Position numbers and translations under genes: made by a program. Below the pieces are notes generated by a model that had not been told where the DNA came from, did not search any database, and saw nothing but the letters and a program-made list of their open reading frames with translations. DNA of 62,446 nucleotides from Grammothele lineata (lineage: Eukaryota > Basidiomycota > Agaricomycetes > Polyporales > Polyporaceae), in contig NDFF03000153.1 of the NCBI GenBank assembly GCA_002150815.3, positions 1 through 62,446 of the forward strand, given 5' to 3'. Position 1 is the stretch's first letter; each line of letters begins with the position of its first letter. Shown here in pieces: positions 56,069-62,446 of this stretch.

Positions 56069-56684
56069 GCTAGGACGAGGTCGTGGTGGTAGAAAGGAAT
56101 GTGTGCGGCGTGGCGGCCGGGGAGGACAGCGCTGAGAGCAGGCTGTGTGCAGGCGGTTGTGTGGAGAGCGGGCAGTGAGAGGAGCTCGTCGGGATTAGGG
56201 AGTCGGACGCTGGACACTGCACCGAGTGGACTGCAGAGCGGCTCCGCTTGGCAAACACAGGCGTCACCGGAAGCGCCCGCGTTTGAACCCGCGCAGCGAC
56301 GCGTCCGACGCGGTCAGCCGTGATCGAGTGTGCTGACTCAGCCACTCGCGCTCCGGGCCCGTGCCTCGATCCCTCGACCAGCTCTCCCATGCTCCACGAC
56401 CCAGCTGACTACACACTGTGCTTCGAACAGCAGTTTATGCGGACTAAGTACCATATCCGCTACGCAGAAGTCAACGAGGAATGCAAGAACTTGCCAAGAA
56501 GGATTTCGCAACGTCCTCATGACCGTAGCTTCTTGAACGCACGGCCCTGCCTTCTCTCACTACCTGAATATAAGAGCAGGATGATGAGAGAGGGCACCCA
56601 CCGCTTTGAAAGCTCGCGCTGTAGCTATCTGTATCTGCTCCTCACTTGGCCAGCTCGTAACTCCCATCTCAAGAAGGGCCTATA
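56069..56684. other. Divergent promoter region of the Ser/Pro-rich gene and SDR copy B
   Basis: 616 bp with no supported gene and no motif I can name. Confidence 0.5.
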
Positions 56685-58029
56685 ATGATGTCTATGCGGT
56701 CTTTGTTGCAGCACACCAGTCGCCTTTCCGGTAGACAGATACTTCGCTCTAGCTTCTCCAGCACCGCTCGGCTGCGCGAAGAAGCCGCTACACGATTGAA
56801 GAACACGGGCCATCTCCCTGCGCAGGGCCCTATCGGCGTAGCGAAAGCCCTTGAAACCTCTCCCTCCGCCGGTACGTTCGCAGTCGCCTTACGTGTATTC
56901 CATACATGGAAACCACTGTACCAACCTCCTCACCTATCTCATTCCGCAGCCGTAGAGCCTACGCTCTTCCCGAAGGAATTCTCCCTCGCCGACCGCGTCG
57001 CCCTCATCTCGGGTGGCAACCGCGGCATAGGGCTCGAGATGGCCCTCGCGCTCGTCGAGGCCGGCGCACGCGCCGTCTACTGCGTCGACCTCCCCAGCAA
57101 GCCAGGGGAAGAGTGGACGAAGGTGCGCGACTACGCCGCGCGCATGAAGGGGCTCCCCGGTGGGGGAAAGGGCCGGCTCGAGTACATCTCGGCCGATGTG
57201 CGCGACCAGGAGACGATGTGGAAGGTGGGGGAGACGGTCGGGGACCGAGAGGGCCGGATGGACGCGTGCGTGGCTGCGGCGGGCGTGTTGAAGAGCGCCA
57301 CGGACTGCCTGGAGTATCCCAAGGAGAAGTTCCAGGAGGTGAGTGCTTGAGGTCGCTGCCACACCTTATCCGTACCCCAAACTAACGATGGCTAAGGTGA
57401 TGGACATCAACGTCAATGGTGTCCTGTTCACAGCGCAGGCTGCAGGCCGCCAGATGATCCGTTTCGGGAACGGCGGCAGCATCATCCTGATTGCCAGCAT
57501 CAGCGGGAGCGTGACGAACAAGGTACGTCCCGGGTTCCTGCCAGCCGTCCGCCAACATTTCAAACCTACCCACCGTACAGAACCATGCGTGGGTTTCGTA
57601 CAACACGTCCAAGTCGGCCGTCCTGCAGATGGCGCGCAGCTTGGCCTGCGAGCTCGGCCCCAAGCACATCCGCGTCAACACGATTAGCCCCGGTTATATC
57701 TACACAAAGTGAGTACCTATGCAGACTACTTGGTATGAAGACGTCCCAGCTGACGCGCCTGCAGCATGACCGCCGCGTTCCTCGACACGCAGCCTCACTT
57801 GCTCGAGGAATGGGCGAGCCATAACCCGATAGGGCGGATCGGTCGACCGGACGAATTGCGCGGCGTCGTGGCGTGGCTTGCGAGCGACGCGAGTTCGTTC
57901 TGCACGGGAAGCGAGTACGTCTTGTTTACCACTCAGGCCTAGGATGCACGAGCTGACGGTGGTGATTGCGCGTGCCTCGTTGTGTCCTTTAACAGCATCC
58001 TAGTCAGTGGAGGGCATACGTTGTGGTGA
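56685..58029 (+). CDS. SDR-family NAD(P)-dependent dehydrogenase, copy B (Sou1/sorbose-reductase-like)
   Basis: Exons 56685-56871, 56950-57338, 57397-57522, 57581-57708, 57765-57914 and 57996-58029 give 337 aa. The Arg/Ser-rich N-terminus ([20 protein letters not shown]) resembles a mitochondrial presequence. Rossmann motif SGGNRGIG is at 83-90, with catalytic Ser228, Tyr241 and Lys245 (VSYNTSK). The end reads [12 protein letters not shown]. An internal ATG at 56691 (MRSLL) could also serve as start. Copy A at 2177-4066 lies 53 kb away in opposite orientation with the same exon pattern. Introns here are the short 56-81 nt kind, so this copy probably keeps the older structure. Likely a ketose or carbonyl reductase; substrate and compartment are inferred. 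Confidence 0.92.
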
Positions 58030-58310
58030 TAGGACGAATGCGCCGAATTTTGCTGGGGACCGGTCTGACAGGTCAGATGAGATGGGTAGGAACTCTAAAT
58101 TCTGTTTCATCAATACGGCAGTATAGTTTAAATCCTGTCCACTTCTGTTTGCGTCGCTGTATGATATATGTACACGTTCTGGTTGGCCAATGGGCGCGGT
58201 TCACAAGCGGGTTCAAATATGGCATGCTACACTCAGTCTAAGAAAGCAGTACATTTCAATTCGTCAGTCATTACATCCATGAGTGAATCGTGTCTATCGT
58301 GTCTATCGTA

Positions 58311-60551
58311 TCATTCCGCCGCCTGAACCTCCGAAACCTGGTATCCATCCTTTTTCTCCACCACCTCAGGGGCACGCGAAGGCGGTCCTGTGCTCACACT
58401 GGGGAAGAGCTCATCGTCATGTAGTGCAAACTGCGACTTGCTCCGGACCCAAGAGCCATATTTCTGCGAAAATGAGAACCCCGGCTCAGCAAACGCACGC
58501 ACGTCAATATTTGGCAAACCAAGGTAAAACGCACGTAGAACAAAAATGGCACCGGCACACACGCAGTCGCGAGGAACGCGAACACGCTACACGCCCACGC
58601 GTCGCCGAGCCGCGCGTACAGCGCGGGGCTGATGAGCGGAAAGATCGCGGCGACGACGGAGCGGGTGACGACCGTGGAGGCGATCGCGCTCGCGCAATAA
58701 ATTGAGTACGCGTCCATGAGGTACTGCACGAGGCCCTGCATGATGACCGCCGTGGCCGCGCCAAAGGGTACACCGGAGAGGACGGGGACAATCCAGTGCA
58801 CCGGGGGGTCACTCGTCCTGTAGGCACACGGAGGAGTGAGACGACATGGGGCGGGGAGAGGTGGAGAGCACTTTACCATGCGAACCAGAACAGGCTGATG
58901 GGAAGGACTAGTCCACCGAACATGGGCATATACAGCCTCCTGTTGTCTATGTGTCAGCTTCGTACTCTGTCGCTAGAAGCTTTGATCACTCACGCTTCGG
59001 GAATGGTCCTGCCATCATTGCGGTCCATTGCTCGCCAGTACAACTTGGTCTGCACAGGCGCCAATGATAGGCCTATAAGGCATCCCACTCCGATTCCCAG
59101 GAACGCGAGCCCGCCTTGGCCTTCGGAGAAACCGCGATGCTGCTGGAACACAATCGGGTAGGCAGCGAAGAACGCATATAGCGTGGCATATGCTATGGCA
59201 ATGTATATGGCCAGTAATAGCACGATGGGCTCTGTGACCAAGAAGTCTGGACAACCGAGAGGATCAGAGGGGGATAGTTGAAATGTGAATATGTCTGGAA
59301 CTTACAGAATGGCCGACCCATGTCCCTCTTCAGAATGTTGACAAGAGATTGAGAGCGGTTGATGTCGAGCTTTGATTTGTAGATGAGCTTGCCTCCGCTG
59401 TCCTTCGTTAGCTTGCGCGCCCTCCAGCGGAGGAGCACTGGACCAAACTAGAAATTGGGCAAACCCTTGAGAAACAGAATATATCAATCTTGACAGCACG
59501 CGATCAGCTCACTGTCTCCGGAGTAATGAATATGCACGCAAGGGCGTTGAGCGCGGAGACAATGAACATGATCCAGAACGGGAATCGCCAACCCAGCCGG
59601 GTCTGCGAGACGTAACCGCCGACAATGGGGCCAATCACTACGGAATGGTCAGTCATGTCTACCCACCCCAACACGTAATAACTCAAGCATACCAGGTCCC
59701 ATCCATGGTGCGGTTCCGTAGAGGGACGATGCGAACCCTCGCTCCCTAGGTATCCACATGTCGCTCACCGCCCCTCCCGCGTTTGTCAAAGCTAATAGCA
59801 ACAAGTGAGCTATGAAGCGGCTTCAATCCACAAATAAAGCTGGTGACACCCACGAGCAGATCCGAATGTTCCTGCAAGCAAACGTGTGGCAAGGATCGTT
59901 GCCGCATTATGCCCGAGCGCGCCTCCCAGGTGGAAGAAGGTGAATATTGTTCCTGTGACCACAAAGACGACACGCTAGACCGATGATGGGGTGGATCTGA
60001 GCACGTCAATCTGCGGCAATTGCACGCTGATGCTCACCCTTCCATACAGCTCGCCAAGCGGAGCGAAAAGTAGCGGGCCAAGGCCGAAGCCGAGGACGTA
60101 GAGCGAGACGCCAAGGATCGCGACCACGTCTGACATGTGGAGCTCCGCACGCATGAATGGTAGCCCACCCGTGTAACAGCTGCTGCAAAATGATACTGTA
60201 AACGTCGACGTGGCTAACTGCGCGATCGAGATCCGCGTCAGCATTATCACATCCCGCTAGAGTCGCATAACGCACCTGCCCGGTGATCGCCCACTTCCGT
60301 GTCCGGGACCAGTTGTAAGGATTTTCCGCATCACCAAGGTCCCAATCCACGACGTATGGGTCCGTGTGGGTCCCGGATCCCTGATACTTCTTGTCTCGCA
60401 CATGCCAAGCCGCAGGCGTTGACGTCGATGTGGTCGCAGCACCGTTACTAGACGGCGACCCCGACTCGACGTCATACTGGGGTCTTAGCACGTGATCCTC
60501 GTCCGGACAATGAAGCGTGGTTTGTTGGGAGAGTGGGACCGAGGTTGACAT
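58311..60551 (-). CDS. MFS transporter, DHA1-type (drug/polyamine:proton antiporter-like)
   Basis: Exons (minus): 60551-60276, 60217-60038, 59974-59854, 59791-59693, 59637-59513, 59447-59306, 59246-58994, 58939-58877, 58817-58535 and 58463-58311, giving 564 aa. A 75-residue hydrophilic N-terminus contains the subfamily signature VVDWDLGDAENPYNWSRTRKW. Membrane segments follow in the usual 12-helix pattern, with APLGELYGRRVV (motif A), GSAPLTNAGGAVSDMW, GPVIGPIVGGYV (antiporter motif C), FLVTEPIVLLLAIYIAIAY and FPLISPALYARLGDAW. The long cytoplasmic loop after helix 6 (RARKLTKDSGGKLIYKSKL) is typical. Members export drugs or polyamines across the plasma membrane; the substrate is not readable. 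It is convergent with SDR copy B. Confidence 0.92.
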
Positions 60552-61501
60552 CTGAACAATGTTTTTGGGGCGGTGTTCGTGGATTGGGAACTTGCTTGAG
60601 GGAGAAGACTAGGGGAGAGGAAGGGACGAGGGGACCTTAGTGGGGCGTTTGGCAGGGACGAGGAGGGGGGCTTGTATGAGTCAGAGTCTCAGAGTGCGGG
60701 GACGTACTCCCATGATCGAAGGTCCGACCTGAGTGAGCGCGGGTATATATATTTCCGTGTGGGAGGACCATAACAATTACGGTGAACCTGGAGATGCAAT
60801 ATTGGTGTTAACGTTGCCACACGTTGGGCCAGCGGCCGGCACGCTCGGCAGACTTCGAGTCCGGGCGCACCGGATCTAGAAAGCGGACGACTTGTGTACT
60901 GTGTCTTCGACTGTAATTAAGGAAGCATCAACAGATATGGTAGAACGGCCGCTTCGGCAGCGGGGAAGTTGGAAACGCCAGCACGATGTACATCTGGGAA
61001 CGCACGGAGTTCCGAAGAAGCGCGGCTACAGTGCCTTGTGGGCCCTCGGCAGCTTAAGACTCGTTAGGGTGAACAGTCAGCGTGCTGTAACCGTTCACCG
61101 TTGCCCGAACGGAAGCTTCTTTCTATATTGTATACGGCGATTCAAACACTGCCATCATACGATATCCTCATTGATGGCAGGTCGTCATCGGGAGTCCGAC
61201 GCACGGTGTTACGTTTCGCTTGTGCGCGCCATCTAATAAGACGCCTGAGAAGGAGAGGGCGTAAAAGTATCCCCTGCGCATTGGATATGCGTTATACGAA
61301 CGGAGGGGTGCCCGCCTCAACTCGTTTCACGAAGGTCAGGTGGACGGTGAGCGTCCCGTATCCGGTATCAGACAACAAGAGTCTACTGACCTTGTTAACA
61401 CATCATGTTGCCCTCCTTAGTCCAAAGTTCAGGGACCAGCGGCGAATCGGGAAATGAGCGAGCCACAAAGTTTGTGTTTGCCCACGGAACTTCGGCACTA
61501 T
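60552..61501. other. Intergenic region upstream of the MFS gene
   Basis: 950 bp with no supported gene. A TATATATATTT run near 60745 may be the core promoter of the MFS gene. The TEL2-like gene ends at the right border. Confidence 0.5.
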
Positions 61502-62446
61502 TCATATCAACTGGACCATCGACCGCCTCCACTTCGAAGCTGCCTCCTCCACCTTGAGGACTACGCTCGCCGCAGCGCGACGCAAACGGAGCTCTTGCCC
61601 CCCTCCGCCACCGAGAACCTTCGCACCGTCTTCCAGACTGCCGAAGATCTTCCCCGCCCACTCGCCCGTGCCCAGCAGTAAGGCCGTGTGCTCGAGGCCG
61701 AGCGAGCGCCCCCCATCGAGATCAATGCACCCGTCGAGCACGATGAGCGCAAGCTCCAGCGCCGCCGTAAGCAACGCCGCCTCCTTGTTCCCTGCGTCCC
61801 CGGCCTCGACCGAGGTCCTAGCCTCGTTGTCGCCGCGCGAGACGGGGCGCGTCCCAAGCGTCAGCGCGAGCTCGAGCGCGTCGGGCGCAAGCACGGCAAG
61901 CCATTCACGCGCGTGACGGGCCGCGTGGACGAGCACCGCAAGGGTCTCGAGCATACGCGCGAGGACCGGCGCGCTCAGCACGAGCCCCGTGCCTGCCGCA
62001 CGGTACCGATGGAGTTCCGGCTGGTGCGCAGTGCGCGCCTCGCGCGTCTGCTCGTCCCGCAAAAATCGCCAGAAGCGGTTGACGAGAGGACCGATGAAGT
62101 GCTCGGCGGCAACGTCCGTGAATGTCGTACGCTTGGGGTGCGTATGGACCAGTTGCATGAGGAGCGCGTTGCGTGCGGCGGCTGGGGTCGATGAGATTTC
62201 GGTGACTTTGGGTGAGGACCGAATGCGTAGGGCGCGCTCTCGGGCGAGTTCTGGTGCGGATTCCGTGGATGATTCGCCTTTGTCGATGGCGAGCCGAGTG
62301 ATATTGCCCATGAGGAGCTGCACGGGGTTGCTGGTATTGAGTTCATCTTGGGCGGTGACATACTTCTTGTGAAGTGCTGGCGGAAGTCGTCTAGTAGGGA
62401 ATGATGTCCTTTCCTGTGGAAGTAATTTTCGTCCATGAAGCTCAGG
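61502..62446 (-). CDS. TEL2/TELO2-like protein, C-terminal part (runs off the right edge)
   Basis: The minus-strand frame is open from the edge to TGA at 61504-61502, 314 codons plus stop. It begins with SFPTRRLPPALHKKYV, typical of the region before the Tel2 C-terminal repeats. NTSNPVQLLMGNITRLAIDKG, the TTFTDVAAEHFIGPLVNRFWRFL helix and ARMLETLAVLVHAA follow, and the end is KVEEAASKWRRSMVQLI. TEL2, with TTI1 and TTI2, is a co-chaperone that assembles and stabilises PIKK kinases such as TOR, ATM and ATR. Residues before the edge are in the same frame, so no intron is needed in this part. The start of the gene is outside the window. Confidence 0.85.
   Translation of the reverse strand, partial: PELHGRKLLPQERTSFPTRRLPPALHKKYVTAQDELNTSNPVQLLMGNITRLAIDKGESSTESAPELARERALRIRSSPKVTEISSTPAAARNALLMQLVHTHPKRTTFTDVAAEHFIGPLVNRFWRFLRDEQTREARTAHQPELHRYRAAGTGLVLSAPVLARMLETLAVLVHAARHAREWLAVLAPDALELALTLGTRPVSRGDNEARTSVEAGDAGNKEAALLTAALELALIVLDGCIDLDGGRSLGLEHTALLLGTGEWAGKIFGSLEDGAKVLGGGGGQELRLRRAAASVVLKVEEAASKWRRSMVQLI

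Noticed and set aside
1..62446. tRNA, rRNA or other structured RNA genes
   Set aside because: I saw no cloverleaf with A/B boxes or conserved rRNA segment on reading; a covariance-model scan would be needed to exclude small RNAs.

Overview
The window reads as nuclear DNA of an agaricomycete (mushroom-forming basidiomycete). Genes are split by many 50-60 nt introns with GT(A/G)NGT donors, exon/intron layouts are fungal, and two different CACTA-type transposase families (Tnp2-like and Plavaka-like) plus a fungal TET/JBP-type dioxygenase are present. I assembled gene models by hand from splice sites, reading frame and remembered family similarity. No search was run, so names rest on motif recognition.

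Host layout, left to right: N-terminal part of a Ser/Pro-rich protein (-); SDR dehydrogenase copy A (-); two tandem NYN-domain genes (+, +; the first with a decayed C-terminus); STRAP-like WD40 protein (-); a 26.3 kb block of nested transposons; sulfate permease 1 (+); YebC/TACO1 mitochondrial translation factor (+); sulfate permease 2 (-); third NYN gene (-); ER glucosidase I, GH63 (+); Ser/Pro-rich protein (-); SDR copy B (+); MFS transporter (-); C-terminal part of TEL2 (-).

Three gene families are mirrored around the TACO1 gene near 42 kb. Going outward on each side the order is sulfate permease, NYN, SDR, with opposite orientations on the two sides and the same intron positions in the copies. 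Without the transposons the arms are about 14 and 16 kb. This looks like an old, eroded inverted segmental duplication.

The transposon block (10950-37207) has 47-bp terminal inverted repeats and a 5-bp flanking duplication. It is a Tnp2-class CACTA element with a transposase gene and a 776-aa accessory gene. A second element of 19.0 kb (12459-31452) sits inside the transposase gene, in the middle of a codon. Removing it leaves an uninterrupted 1054-aa transposase frame, so the insertion looks young. The inner element has 18-bp imperfect inverted repeats, dense subterminal repeats, a 908-aa acidic accessory gene, a TET/JBP-like 2-oxoglutarate oxygenase gene with an 81-bp tandem-repeat array upstream, and an apparently intact 1132-aa Plavaka transposase. 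Its right third is a row of same-strand host-gene remnants: a LIM-domain-binding (LDB/PtaB-like) pseudogene, a membrane-protein fragment, an amidase fragment, and a proteasome Rpt1 fragment joined directly to the amidase piece. The inner element therefore looks like a gene-capturing CACTA element that also carries a putative DNA-base oxidase.
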